From assembly GCA_000320545.1 (NCBI GenBank), contig ADNK01003142.1, forward strand, positions 2,501-32,500: DNA of 30,000 nt. Direction: 5' to 3'. Below the pieces are notes generated by a model that was given only the letters and a program-made list of their open reading frames with translations, did not search any database and had not been told where the DNA came from. Within the stretch, counting starts at the first letter, position 1; each line of letters begins with the position of its first letter. This DNA comes from Bigelowiella natans CCMP2755 (lineage: Eukaryota > Cercozoa > Chlorarachniophyceae). Both the position numbers and the translations under genes were made by a program. This document shows, in pieces, positions 9,714 through 20,603 of the stretch.

Positions 9714-10114
9714 CGACTTTTCCAAAGAAGAATAATTTGTAAAAGGTGAATTAGCTTGTGACGGTAGCTATATTCTGGTCAGGGACCAGGCTAACGCGAA
9801 CTGGCACAGTTGGATGAGGGGGGGGGAGATATGCCTTACCGGTATCCAATGTTACGAATTATGGAAAAATATTAGGGAAAAAGAGGAAATATTATTGTCG
9901 CACATAACAAATACACTTCGTTCAAGATCTATTTTCGGAAAACCGGATTTTGCCGCTTTTTTAGAAATAAAATTGTATTAATTTGTGCGACAACAATATT
10001 TTCTTGTCGCAGTGGAATATCATAAACAGATCATCTCCCCCAGCATGGCCGATCATCGAGGCTACTCCGTCCACGCTTCGTATAGATAGGGGGACGGGGG
10101 GCGGAGAAACGGCG
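9714..10114. promoter_or_regulatory. Divergent intergenic region with inverted repeat
   Basis: Roughly 400 nt separate the divergent LPMO-like and LamG-glycosyltransferase start codons, so both promoters and 5' UTRs should lie here. AAATATTATTGTCGCAC (9887-9903) and GTGCGACAACAATATTT (9985-10001) are inverted copies matching at 16 of 17 positions with an 81-nt spacer. A third partial TTGTCGCA follows at about 10004. No TATA box can be called with confidence. Confidence 0.5.
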
Positions 10115-11857
10115 ATGGGATCAATTGCGCATCTTCGCCGTGTTGGGCTTATGCTTGTGCTTCCCCTGCTGGCGATACTCTACCGTTTTGCCTCGTACGA
10201 ATCTCCACCCGCCCTGTCGTCGATGTAGCAGCTCGCCGTCTGACCCCGGAAGCTACGGGTAACTCGGGGCTACTTCTGCGCAAAATTCATCACACGGATA
10301 GCGTGCCTGTGCATTGGTTGTCGAGAGGGAGAATGACTTTTTGCGGTGTTTGTGTAGGAATGCCTGAAGTCGTCGAGTTCCCAGAGGACGATCCGGAGAG
10401 CGAGCTGCACGATAACGATCACGCCATTGTGTGGGTGCTGCATAATCGGACCTACTTCGACGGCGCAGGGTTGCAAGTATCGAGGTTAGACACGCGTCTT
10501 TGTATAACTGCGCCATTTGTTGATTCCCCCCATCTCCCCCCCCCCCCCCCCTGACTTCTCGGTTCAACTGACGTGCCCGTGATTACCCAAGGCCTGTTGG
10601 CAGCCATCTGGTATATGAAGACTTCGAGTCTCATTCCTGGGTATTGACGGTCGCCTTCAAAACATCGCAGGTTGCGTTAGCGATGCTGTGGTTAGTGCTA
10701 CTAGAATGACAAAACTGCACGGCGCTGTGCAGGCCCCAACCCTTTCCGAATACGAGTCGTGGAGCCAGAAATCTGATGCTCTGCATTCATGAACGCACGA
10801 TGGCCTTTTAATCCCACGCGTGATACTGTACGTTAGGCGGGGCCTCTCTTTGCGATTCGGAGCTCGTCCTCCCCCTCCCCCTCCTCCTCCTCCGCCGTTC
10901 AATGGCGCCTTTTCTCGTGCCTCCTGGTCTCTTATGGTCACGTGGCTTTGGTGGAGAACGGCCAAACCAGGATAAACTCAACGCATGGCCAGCTCAATGA
11001 GGAACAGTGGCACATGGGGGTATTGCTGTATAATCACAAGGAGGACCCGCACGGAAAGGCAGGGACGAGGGGGGGGGGGGGGCTTACCTCTCGGAGCTTC
11101 CGTTTATTCATTGATGGGGAAGAGGTGCTTTCTACAATACTTTCTCGCATGCATGAAAAAGCGCATCGGCGCTAGAAATCATACTGACTCGTGTGCACCT
11201 GCTCTCTGGTTTCGCCACTTCCCCCGCCCGCCAGGACGCGAAAGCTGTGTTGCCTCCTCTGGGCGGAGGGGGGGGGGCGACCTCCTCCAGGAACGCGACG
11301 ACGAGTGAAGAGGCCTCTTCTCTGGTTTTTACTGCTGGATACGCATCGAATACCTTTCCTAAGTTCCAACATGTGAAAAGGAGAGAAGTTCTCCTGACAA
11401 TCGTCAGTCGCACGTGAGCTGAGCATTCTCCCTCCCCCCTCCCCTTTCACACTCCGACGGTCCTTTTGCCGTTGTTTTATAGAGAGGCAGCCTCTCGCTT
11501 ATGATATATATAAGTATACAAATACAATATTAGTATTATATTTATATAATATTTATATAATATTTATATAATATTTATACAATATGTTACATATTGTTAA
11601 TAAAATATTTATATAATATTTTGTATATCACTTATATAATAATATTTATATGTTTTTATATCCGTGCGTGTGTGTTTGCGTGTGTACGTGTGTGTGTGTG
11701 TGTGCGTGCAACCAAAATACAGTCATCAACCCAAAAAAAAAACACACACACAGTAACACATCATCATCATCACAAACGCTCCGACCGAACCCATCCTTCG
11801 TCATCACCGCCACCACCGCCACCCAGCACCATCATCAATCATCATTATCAGCAGCAC

Positions 11858-11890
<33 letters not shown>

Positions 11891-14800
11891 AAATCGCAAT
11901 CATCACCACCGCCACTAGATATTTCTATGGAATCTTGGACCACGTCTCTCTCGCGCTCTCGGATTCCCTCCCGGCGCCATCTGACGTCCTCCACAGCACA
12001 ACCGGCACCCTCGCCTACATCAAAGAAACCTTCACCCCGCCTTCTAACACGGTGTCTTCAAGAATAACCCTGAACCAGCCCGACTCTACAAGCCATCGTC
12101 ATATCAACGACGAGGGTAGGGAGGGGGGGGGCGTGGCAAGGCCTACGCGGCGAAACCAATCGTTCGTGCTGCTGCTCATTGGTAACTTGCGGACATTCGG
12201 GTCTAACCTCCCAACAATATCAAGCCTCTTCACCTGCGCTGTACGAGACGCTCGCCTCGTAACCGTCGTGTCCACGCCAACGTATTCCCAGCATACAGAC
12301 CGCGCATGGTACATGGAGAAGGCGGAGGGGAGGCTCGCCGGCGAGGGCGCTGATGACGACAGCACGGAGGGCGAGGCGGCAAAAGGGGGGGGGAAGCAGC
12401 AGCAGCGTGACTACGAGCCTGCAATTCCTCCCAGCGACGGCGTAATACGTGCCATCCTCAGGCGCGATGCAAAGCACATCGAGCACCCTTTTTCTGCGGT
12501 ACCCTAGTCCTTCCTTTCTTCCACGCATTTCAGAGAAGGCATACGGGAAGGGGAAAGGGGGGGGGGGGGGGAGAGGCGTGTAGGTGTGTTTCGATAACGA
12601 ATCGCTATAATATCCGTGAATACTATGGCGAGATAGCAAAGCGTTATGGCCTTGAAGTAAGTGCGGCATCGTTACTGACAATCGATGGCGGTTGCAGATG
12701 CTGCTGCTCCTTTTACTTATTTCTTTGACGAGTCTCTTTGTTGTTTGGCACGTGAGTCATTTTATGAACGAGCCTTGAAAAGAACTCCCTCAAACCACGT
12801 TGACCTTCCTCTTTTTGAATGCCGCGTTTCGGCTGTTCTCTCTTTTGCTGTGTGTGTGGTGAAGGTGATAATACCCGACGCCGAGTTCCACGCTTTCTTG
12901 CCGGTTGATCTATGGTCAAAGCCTCTTGATACAGACGATGATAAGGCGAAGTACTTCAGTAAATTGACGTACAACAAGATTCTGTACCTCTCCAAGGCGC
13001 TTGAAGAGGCCGAATCAGCTCATAAAAAAGCCTATGGCGGGCAAGAGGTACAACCGATTTTCGAGATCGTAACTGCTTCAGTGATAGCCATGGCGGTTGG
13101 TGGATTGTGCGTTTTGCACGCGGTGATGATGCACGTCGTGTTTCCCTGCTTAACATCGGCTGAGTAGCCGTCGAGATCTAAATGTCAATTCACGTCGCGA
13201 ATCCTGCATTTTGAAATGAAACTTCTGTACATTCGCGGAAGGGAACACGCCCGTCTCCTCTGCATCCTCGCCTCTCATGATCCTCCCACTAGTATACTCG
13301 ATTGTTCTTCCGAAAGCTTCTCATCGTCGCGTGGTGATTTGATTCATCAGCTTGGTGACACCGATCTAGTGTTTGTCGCTCGGCCGGATATGAGGCCGGC
13401 CAAAGCCCCGCAGGGGTTGGCGGTCGTTGCGGAAGCTCTCAGGCAAAATCCGCTCAGGGCGTTTGTCCAGTTTCATCCTGTCTGGGGTAATAGCGGCTTG
13501 CGGGTTTTGCTATGAAGCGTGGTTTAGACAGAAGTAGAAATAGGCTTTTTTTCATTCTCCGCGCACGAGCCGCGAGACTCGTAGAAAATGCAGTTTTGGG
13601 GGAGGCGGTTTGGTGCTGGGGAGGCAGGTGTGCGTCGCGCAGTGCCGGGGACTTGTGTTTGCTTATAATAACGCTTTTTCCCCTAAGAGCAGGGATAATA
13701 ATCGAGCTGCATTGTTATGTGTCACTAGATCCAGCTGCATCCGCGATTACTATCTAAATCTTAGACCAACAGTTTCGCTTGATTAGCACGAGTTTCGTCA
13801 GTTTTTCTCCGATTTAAATCAGTTTTCCTGCCTTCGACGTTGTAACGACTTTCTTCGCCCCTCCTTTTGCTGTTTGTGCTATACCTGCCCGGGGTTCTAG
13901 GCACCACCGACATGGTGTTTATCACGTCTATCTTCGCGCTGCGACGGATTGTAAACGTAAGTGCGGCAATCGCAGCAGACAATACTTCGCTAGAATCCGG
14001 AGATCTCACGATGTATTATCGCGAGCGACACGATGGTGATTCTCTTGTTTGCTGGTGGCGTTTCTGTCCTACATTTACCCGAATCTAGGTTGACTTGAGG
14101 TGTGCGTTCAAGACCGCGAATCAGGCGAATGCGAAGCCGTATCTTGGTACATTGCGCGCGAGAGTATGGCTGATGATATGAGGATACATGCGATCATAGA
14201 TTCTATGCAGAGAAGGGAAACAGATGAATGTGTTTCTATTTTTTGCATATTCGTGTGTGTGTTTGTGTGTGTGTGTGTGTGTGTGGATGGATGTGCGTGT
14301 GCGCATGTGCGTGTGTGCCGGCTTTGGAAATTGAGCGTGTGTGCTCATGAGGTACTACTGGAGATATGGAATACGCACCGATAGGAATTTCCACTACTAA
14401 GACAGCCAATTATAGATAAACTCATGTACCAATGGTTGTCTTCGTCAATGCACAGAAGATGTCATGGAACCAGAGCTTCAGCTGATTTACCTCCTACGGC
14501 TTTTATGCATCGATCTCATATACGACTCACACCCGGAGGAGCTGCTTGAATGGGACAAGATCACGCATGAGTACGAGTCATGCCAAAGCAGGGGGGGGGG
14601 GGAGGGGGAGAAGGGGGGAGGAAGTGACTAACACCGACTTTATAGATCTAGCACCAGCTTCTTGGAAAAACTAACAATAGAACTTTCAGTCTTGATGAAG
14701 AACTCGCTCGCATGCGCGTGCCCTCCCCCAACCGTGTTGACTCCAATTTCCTAACAGAAACGACGAGATACTAGAGGGGCTCAAATCTGCATGGAACGAG

Positions 14801-15094
14801 CAGTGTAATGCGAAGTCTGCCAAAGAGGACTTTGAGGAAGCTGGGCGGATTCGCGAACAAGCCAGCGAAGCCGCTCAATCCCGCACGTTCCCAGAATGGG
14901 TGTTCAAACGGCCATTCCGGACGTTTGAGGACTTCAAGAGCTATGGAGGTTATGCACCGACAGATGGGGAAAAACATAGGAGAACGTTTGAGCGCCCGCT
15001 TTTATTGAAAACCGAAGCGGAGTTACGAGAGAGGGGAGATGTTGATATCGATGTGTATATTAAAGCCTCGTTGTTGTTTAGCTTCATATATTAG
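10115..15094 (+). CDS. Type II membrane protein: LamG-like domain plus glycosyltransferase-like domain
   Basis: Proposed exons: 10115-~10224, ~10358-10484, 10592-10670, ~10957-11124, 11235-11413, 11919-12498, ~12576-12656, 12865-13047, 13351-13486, 13901-13956, 14089-14146, 14456-14570, 14758-15094 (TAG). Most junctions match in phase; the starts of exons 2, 4 and 7 are uncertain. Exon 1 encodes a signal anchor (GLMLVLPLLAILYRF). Exons 2-6 form a laminin-G/concanavalin-like jellyroll: EDFESHSWVLTVAFKTS, LNEEQWHMGVLLYN, FRLFIDGEE, then LTIVSRTYFYGILDHVSLAL joined across the 505-nt intron. A glycosyltransferase-like part follows: VLLLIGNLRTFGSNLP, NIREYYGEIAKRYGLE, YFSKLTYNKILYLSKALEE, DLVFVARPDM (RPD motif) and VWGTTDMVFITS (WGxxD, created by splicing). 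The C-terminus has EDFEEAGRIREQ and a basic/aromatic tail. Expected location is Golgi lumen or cell surface. Four in-frame poly-G runs encode Gly stretches between domains. Donor and acceptor sugars are unknown. Confidence 0.78.
10536..10551. repeat. Run of 16 C in intron before a 3' splice site
   Basis: Located in the intron 10485-10591 of the plus-strand gene, about 40 nt upstream of the acceptor: a C-homopolymer in polypyrimidine-tract position, here on the coding strand. Confidence 0.9.
11069..11082 (+). repeat. In-frame run of 14 G inside LamG exon
   Basis: Reads AGG GGG GGG GGG GGG in the LamG frame, giving Arg and four Gly between LLYNHKEDP and FRLFIDGEE, a loop position. The run length is not a multiple of three by itself, so slippage of one base would shift the frame. 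Confidence 0.75.
11540..11890. repeat. Repeat-rich intron: 11-mer AT minisatellite, (TG)n and (ATC)n
   Basis: Within the proposed intron 11414-11918. It holds an 11-bp unit ATTTATATAAT about 3.6 times at 11540-11579, TG-rich sequence at 11664-11708, and ATC/CAT trinucleotides at 11857-11890. The (ATC)n run leads into the acceptor CGCCACTAG. Confidence 0.85.
14253..14285. repeat. (TG)n microsatellite in intron
   Basis: TG tract, once interrupted, inside the proposed intron 14147-14455 of the glycosyltransferase-like gene. Confidence 0.95.
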
Positions 15095-16348
15095 CGGTGT
15101 TTGTAGCAAGTTGCATGCATAAATGCATGTGTCCTCGGCTTCGATGGATGAGCAGGAAGATAGAAATAGAAAGCGAGGTTAGTTAGTGATGCTGACGACC
15201 TTGAATTGGTTTGCTGTTCGTTGTTGTGCTGCGCGCAAACGGCGGAGTTCAGGTACAGACTGGGGAAAGAAGGTTTTCGATCAGCTTGGCCATCGGTACT
15301 ATTTCTAACTCTGCTGTGCGTGTTGGGCATGTTGTGAAAGAAAGATGTGATTGAATATAAAATTTTTATCATAAGGTTCTGCCCGCTAGAACAGACGAAG
15401 GCTGGAAACCGGTCATACGTTCCTAGTTGTTCGCGCATATAGCGTGCCCAAGTTTTAGTTTGATGTTGATTCATATGGATAACAATACCATGTTGCATTG
15501 GTCTATAGCAGCACATCCACAATGCGATAGTCTGTCGCCACAGGCAGAGGAGTGCATTGTCCATGGATGAGCATGCTGCACTATCGGAACATGCAAATTG
15601 CGCGGAAATATAGAGAAAAATGTGGCGCACGCGCGGTTTTTGTGTGAATTTTACCTACGCATAATATGCCAGTAAATGCCAGTAAATTGTTCGCAAATCG
15701 TAAACGTTCTAATTGCAATAACGATCGATTTTTGCTTATGCCACTGTGCACTTTCAATGCACATGCGCATGTCTAGATGTCTACATGTGCCGAAATGCAA
15801 GTGCGATCCCAAAATGGCAATGATGAGTTTTTGACAACACGCATGAAGCGCACTTAGAATAGCTCTGTCACAATGGTCGTTTAGAGTAGCATTCATGGAA
15901 GCTTTGCTGCCAATGTCATTTAAGAAGCAATCGTCCTGACAACTGTCTAGCTGTGGCGGGAAGCTGAAGTTGAACATGAATGAACGTCGTGTGCTGTAGT
16001 GTGCGCATACATGCTATCATGCTCACAAATGAAAACGTCGCGTTTGATGGTCACATTTTTATGCGTAATGCATGCACACGTGTTTGTTTAGACGTGTTAT
16101 GACTGTTGGCCACATTGGAATCATTCGTCAACCTCGCTGCGTCGCAATTGTAATAATCAATTACATTACTCACAAATTTACAAAAATATAGCAGAACTCA
16201 GCTTGAGTTCGACATTCGTTAATAACGGCGACAATAAAGGCATGCGACGACGAACACGAACTTATAGTTATACCTAAGAAATTTACTCATTTCCAAAATC
16301 CTATTAAGTCTAGAAGTTTCAGCTGATGCCATCATATACGCGTGTGCC
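15095..16348. other. Intergenic stretch, no gene seen
   Basis: About 1.25 kb between two converging 3' ends: the plus-strand glycosyltransferase-like gene and the minus-strand helical-repeat gene. The frames at 15091-15630 and 15651-15977 on the minus strand show no protein-family character or spliced neighbours. TGCATGCAT and CATGCGCATG palindromic words recur (15112-15126, 15762-15770), similar in style to the decayed element at 4-6 kb. Confidence 0.5.
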
Positions 16349-18203
16349 TCAAGAACTGTACATTATGCGGTTTTTTAGCTTCATCGCTTGGCAGATGACG
16401 TCCGGATCTTCGCGTATCACTGGAGGGGCGCGTTCCAGCACACTCGTAAGCAACCTTGAGCTCCCGCCAGGAGATTTATGTAAGATCTCTACATGTTTCG
16501 GATACGATTCTAAGATGTTTGTGATTGCGCGAAGGCCGGAGAATACAACAGCACCATCTATCGAACGTCCGCTTGATATTTCTTCCAATATGGCAGCGAT
16601 TGTATGCGGCAGCAGCTCTTTACCCAGCACGCAAGCCGTCTCACGATTTTTGCGCGTTAATGACGCAATTGCTTCAAAGGCTGCGTGCACCTGGCGTCGT
16701 TGGTGATACGGCTCGCTTATAGATGGTACAAAAACCGAGCCTTTGTACTTTCCCTCTGTCTGGTCGTTTGCTCTTGCGCAAAGAGCGACCTTGAGAAACA
16801 CGGCCGCATTTCCAAGAGCGCAAATCCGCTCCTGTAGAGGCTTGTCCGCATTGGCCAGAATGGCCCACAATCGAAACACTGTGCAGCACCTGGGAAATAC
16901 ACACAATTCCGTATCTGCTCAGAAAAGCGGATTGTAGAGAACGTACATCTCTACTTTCTTTCATACATCCCTGAAAATACCATCTCCTCCATGTACCCTT
17001 AGATGCGACTACTCATGCAAATCACTTTACATAACTGTTCTTTCAATAACTGCTCTTTCAACTATCACATACGGATCGACCAGTATTCCGGACAATCTAT
17101 GGCAGTTGACCGCACCTTCCAACGTCCAAACCATGCTTAAACTCCGTATGCGTCCCCCTCCCCTCATTGCGCCTTTCGCCGACCTCACCACCGTCGCGCC
17201 GGCGATAACTGCTTCCAAATACAAGATAATCGGAGAGCGTTTCGATCTGCTCACGACTCCCAAAGGCCTCTTCCTCAACGTGCTCATTCATCCCAGAATG
17301 CACCCTGTTTCTCCCTTGAGAGCCTCTTCTGCTTTCATTTTGCCCCTCATCAAGGCTTTGCGCACCCACGCCTTCAGCTTGCAAAAGAGCCAAACTTGCT
17401 TCGAACGCGCGAGTTAGCAGCTTCGAGGGAGCCGCCGCAGCTGCCTTTGCCAGCAGCACCGTTGTGTAAAGCATTCTGATACCGTCATTCGGTACAAAGG
17501 GAAATCTGATAAAAGCACCGCGAAAACAGCGAAAGCGGTGAATACAAACGACGAGACTGGTGATCTTTTTGTTTATTCCATACAAATGTACGCAAGTGGA
17601 GGGAGGAGATTCAGACGTTGGACGATCAACGTGCATACATATCGTGACTGCACTACTAGGTCTAACAAATTTGCGTGTGTAGGATTGTTTGCGTGTACCT
17701 TTCAAGCTTTCCCCCCAACTGTTCTATTCTCCGCGGGGAAACAAAGGACGTTAGCAGCTTCTCCATCTTTTCTTCCTCCCTCCTCGCCGCGCGCCTATTC
17801 ACCTTGCTGTTGCGGCGCAGTTGAATGACGCCGCTTTTGATCACGTGGACGATGGGCGAGCTAACAAAGGGCTGCTTATTCGAGACAGAGGCTCGTTGTT
17901 TATTTTCAAGGATTTCTCTCTTGAAAATGCCAGGATATTTACTGCTTCCAACGCGTCCTGACGAGTGGAGATATTCGTCCTCTACTCGGCGCAGCCTTGG
18001 CGATTCCACCGCCGTGAGCGCTACGTGGCAAATGGACAGCTCATTCCTTTCGTCAACCTCTCCCCCCTCCTCGACGGCCGTCGGGCTGGGGGTAAAGGAG
18101 AGGCCTGATTGGCGCGTTTTTGCGTCTTTGGCGCGGGTGACGTCCGCGACACGCCTTTTCGTTTCTCCAGCTTCGAGGTGTCAATTGAAAGCACGTATCC
18201 CAT
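16349..18203 (-). CDS. Armadillo/HEAT-like helical repeat protein
   Basis: The 3' part is well supported: exons 17505-17366, 17256-17031 and 16889-16349 (TGA) join in exact phase. The junction across intron 17030-16890 gives AVIERTVM next to CCTVFRLWAILANADKP. The sequence is alpha-helical with Ala/Leu-rich pairs: RAFEASLALLQAEG, SPIILYLEAVIAGATVV, QERICALGNAAVFLKVALCA and VHAAFEAIASLTRKNRETAC. These are typical of ARM repeats, which form a superhelical scaffold for protein binding. The 5' part is uncertain: an ATG at 18203 opens a basic segment (MGYVLSIDTSKLEKRKG), and 18000-17770 has two competing frames, one ARM-like (DALEAVNILAFSRE), the other with PFVSSPIVHVIKSGVIQ. The C-terminus QAMKLKNRIMYSS follows the last helix directly. 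Partner and location unknown. Confidence 0.55.
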
Positions 18204-18537
18204 AAAAGAATCATATATTGTATTCGTCAGTCGTCTATTGCGATAATTGGAACAACAAAAATCAAAGACTAAGCTGTCCTACCCCCCTCCCCTTCGTCTT
18301 CTATTTGATAGAAGATGCTCACCGGTATTTTCTTCATTATTAACGATTGTGCATTGAAATCCAACTGCTCTAGCCGTGGCAACCACGCAGATATGAGAGC
18401 CGATGAAACGAAGATTTCTCCACTGTCTTATAGGCTTAGCCTGTCGTATACCATGCTAATTCAATCAACTAAAAGAATCCAAAGCGAGTGATAGCAAATA
18501 TATACTCGCGCGTGGAAGTGAATCATATATACAACTC
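18204..18537. other. Short spacer, no gene seen
   Basis: About 330 AT-leaning nucleotides upstream of the helical-repeat gene's possible ATG. It should hold that gene's promoter and the 3' flank of the next minus-strand gene. No motif was identified. Confidence 0.4.
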
Positions 18538-19045
18538 CTATATACACTGAATATGTGACATTCGCGTGTCGATAGTATCTTCGTTGCTCTCTCCATCTAA
18601 CAACGACGCTGTAAAAATATTTATCGTGGGGGGGGGGGGGGGGGGGGGGGGGAGAGATTGGACCTGAGCATGTCCTTTCGATACTGACGCAACCTTCGCG
18701 GAGAAATTGATATAGAAGTGATAATGCACCCCCTCCTCAACCTGCGTATCTTCGAGGCCATAAAACCCTAGTCTCTCGGCATGGGCAGCAGCGGCGACGT
18801 TCGCACGAGTAAGAAACCCGATTTTCACGAACGGCCTCCTTTGTGAAGCTCTCAATCTCTCCACGCACATGACCCATCGAATGATCCCACGTGCCCGAAC
18901 TGGCTTTGAACGAATCATCGATAAACGCAAAGTATCCAGGTGCCTCCAGGCAGAGGAATTCGCTTGCGAAGTGGAATCTCGAGTGGGGGGGTCCAAATCC
19001 CACGCATTACCTGGGTCCCCATGCTCTCCATCCCAGACAATTGTA
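18538..19045 (-). CDS. Unrecognised protein, exons partly ambiguous
   Basis: Not recognised. Candidate exons 19045-19011, 18977-18818 and 18741-18664 keep phase. They encode YNCLGWRAWGPR, FHFASEFLCLEAPGYFAFID with KASSGTWDHSMGHVRGEIE, and VEEGVHYHFYINFSAKVASV. The composition is aromatic-rich with beta-strand character, so an extracellular or enzymatic domain is possible. The first implied intron is only 33 nt, shorter than every other intron here (88 nt or more), so the junction may be wrong. A single unspliced minus-strand frame also runs from 19236 to 18538 over the same DNA, but its middle is Arg-rich and unconvincing. It would read the 25-C homopolymer (18652-18628) as poly-Pro. Neither the start nor the end of the gene is fixed. 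Confidence 0.4.
18628..18652. repeat. Run of 25 G
   Basis: Longest homopolymer in the window, at the 3' side of the unrecognised minus-strand gene. If translated on the minus strand in the open frame it gives a poly-Pro run. Confidence 0.95.
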
Positions 19046-19172
19046 CTAGATAGTAAATGGGGAGGGGGAAGCGTTATGCAGGCATGTCTATTGATGAAAC
19101 GAGCACTCGAAAGCGACGAATTGCGGGGAATCTTCGTATCGATTCGTTGGTGAAAGATTGGAGAGAGAAGGG

Positions 19173-19174
<2 letters not shown>

Positions 19175-19207
<33 letters not shown>
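19175..19207. repeat. (AG)n microsatellite
   Basis: AG tract between the minus-strand unrecognised gene and the possible plus-strand gene at 19316. Confidence 0.95.
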
Positions 19208-19209
<2 letters not shown>

Positions 19210-19315
19210 ACTAAAAAAAATATAAAAACGAAGCATTTGGAATCACAAACATCATCTTTTGACGTTGGCGAATTTGGCTACTATTTAAACTAAAACTAAA
19301 GAACAAAACAGAAAG

Positions 19316-19613
19316 ATGGAAAAACGCTGCTTTACTACCGTTTCTCATGGTCTCTGGGGAAGCAAACGGCGCCGTTTCGAGAAGACTTTTCTTTACAATC
19401 GGCGAAGTGAATCTTGCTTTGATTTTTGGTCTGGTTCTTTCTATCTAAAGTCCCGCGACATAATTTGCCTGAGGATAGAGAGATTCGCTATTGAGAGGAT
19501 GCGAGGAGAGAATGGTGTTTTATCGTTTGCTGATATTCTTGAAGGCAGACTTATATATTTTCAAAAGATTGATGAATGGGTAACTAATTGTATCGCTTCC
19601 TAATTCAATATTC

Positions 19614-19663
<50 letters not shown>

Positions 19664-20127
19664 TCACACACTCGCTCCTTCTTCCCCCCCTCTCTTCGTC
19701 TTTCCATATTGATTAATCCAGGAGTCATTTTGTCCGAACTACCCGATGACTAATCAACGTGAATACGGCCTTTACACAACCAAAAACATCCTAACCCCAG
19801 CAAAACCCCGCATATATACATAACATAGAACACCACGTGCGTGTCCGCAACGCTCACGTTCAACTGCATTTTGCCTCTCCCCAGCCGCGGTCCCGCGCAA
19901 AAGCTTTATGGTCACATATCGCCCATACGCGCCGAAGAAGGACGGGACGAGCAGCTTGGCTTTACGGTTCAACCAAAGGCCGGATCGATGCTCTTTACTC
20001 TCGAAAAACGCGACAGGCGCGCTCTCATCTTGGACGCGAAAATGGCGGAAAAGCAACCCGCCATCTTCTGAGAGGAAGGTTCTGCAGCTTGAGATCGGCT
20101 CATATTGAGGAGACGAAACGGTGTTAA
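19316..20127 (+). CDS. Doubtful two-exon protein
   Basis: An ATG at 19316 opens a 95-codon frame containing MRGENGVLSFADILEGRLIY. A donor GTAACT at 19580 after QKIDEW could join, in phase, to a good acceptor at 19885 (TTTTGCCTCTCCCCAG), then run to TAA at 20127. That would give about 168 residues, with a very basic second half (HTRRRRTGRAAWLYGS). However, from 19885 all three plus frames stay open for 60 or more codons and one minus frame is also open. A rival frame reads EEGRDEQLGFTVQPKAGSML and stops at 20071. No family was recognised. Treat both strand and frame after 19885 as unsettled. Confidence 0.3.
19612..19671. repeat. (CT)n followed by (CA)n
   Basis: CT tract at about 19612-19653 passing directly into a short CA tract. 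It is within the possible intron 19580-19884. Confidence 0.95.
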
Positions 20128-20603
20128 TACTATACTCGGATAACCTCGAGGCTTTTCCAAATTGAACATGCGCAAGCATAGGCACATAGTTGTCAAACGA
20201 CCGTCGCAGCAGTACGGGTAATATTGTAGTGACACTATATTTCTAAATTTTATGTGTTTGCGTGTTCTACATTGCGGATACCAAAAAAACTGGACATTAT
20301 ATCGACGAAGCATTGCTTTGCTACACACAAAAGAGCTTTACAGACCAATCCCCCATCCTTTGTTTCTTCTACTCCGAAGGTAGGCACTCACATACCTTTC
20401 ACGCTCATCTTAACATTTAATGTCCTCATATCCCAGATGCAATACCTGCAGGCACGAATTCAAGCTGATGATGCTTTTGCTATAGCATTATTGTTTCAAC
20501 CTCTCCCGTGTTCTATCTCTCCCCGCCGCCGCCCCCCCCCCCCCGGGCTCTCCTCCCCGCGTCCACTCTATCCCTCTATCACCCCAAAACCATACTCGTA
20601 TAT

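Noticed and set aside
10657-10965. Minus-strand frame with poly-Gly opposite the LamG exons.
   Set aside because: Antisense to phase-supported exons and built on a CTC/CCT-rich polypyrimidine stretch.
15091-15630. A 179-codon minus-strand frame behind the glycosyltransferase gene.
   Set aside because: No family motif, no spliced neighbours, a composition like random translation, and no supporting splice structure.
17770-18000. A ~25-nt mini-intron joining DALEA to REILENKQRASVSN in the helical-repeat gene.
   Set aside because: It would merge two competing frames, but 25 nt is far below the other introns here (88 nt or more), so I left the region unresolved.
18538-19236. A 232-codon unspliced minus-strand frame.
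   Set aside because: Its ends are encoded by CT repeats (Ser-Leu runs) and a 25-C run (poly-Pro), and its middle is Arg-rich. The spliced reading has better protein character, although I cannot exclude the long frame.
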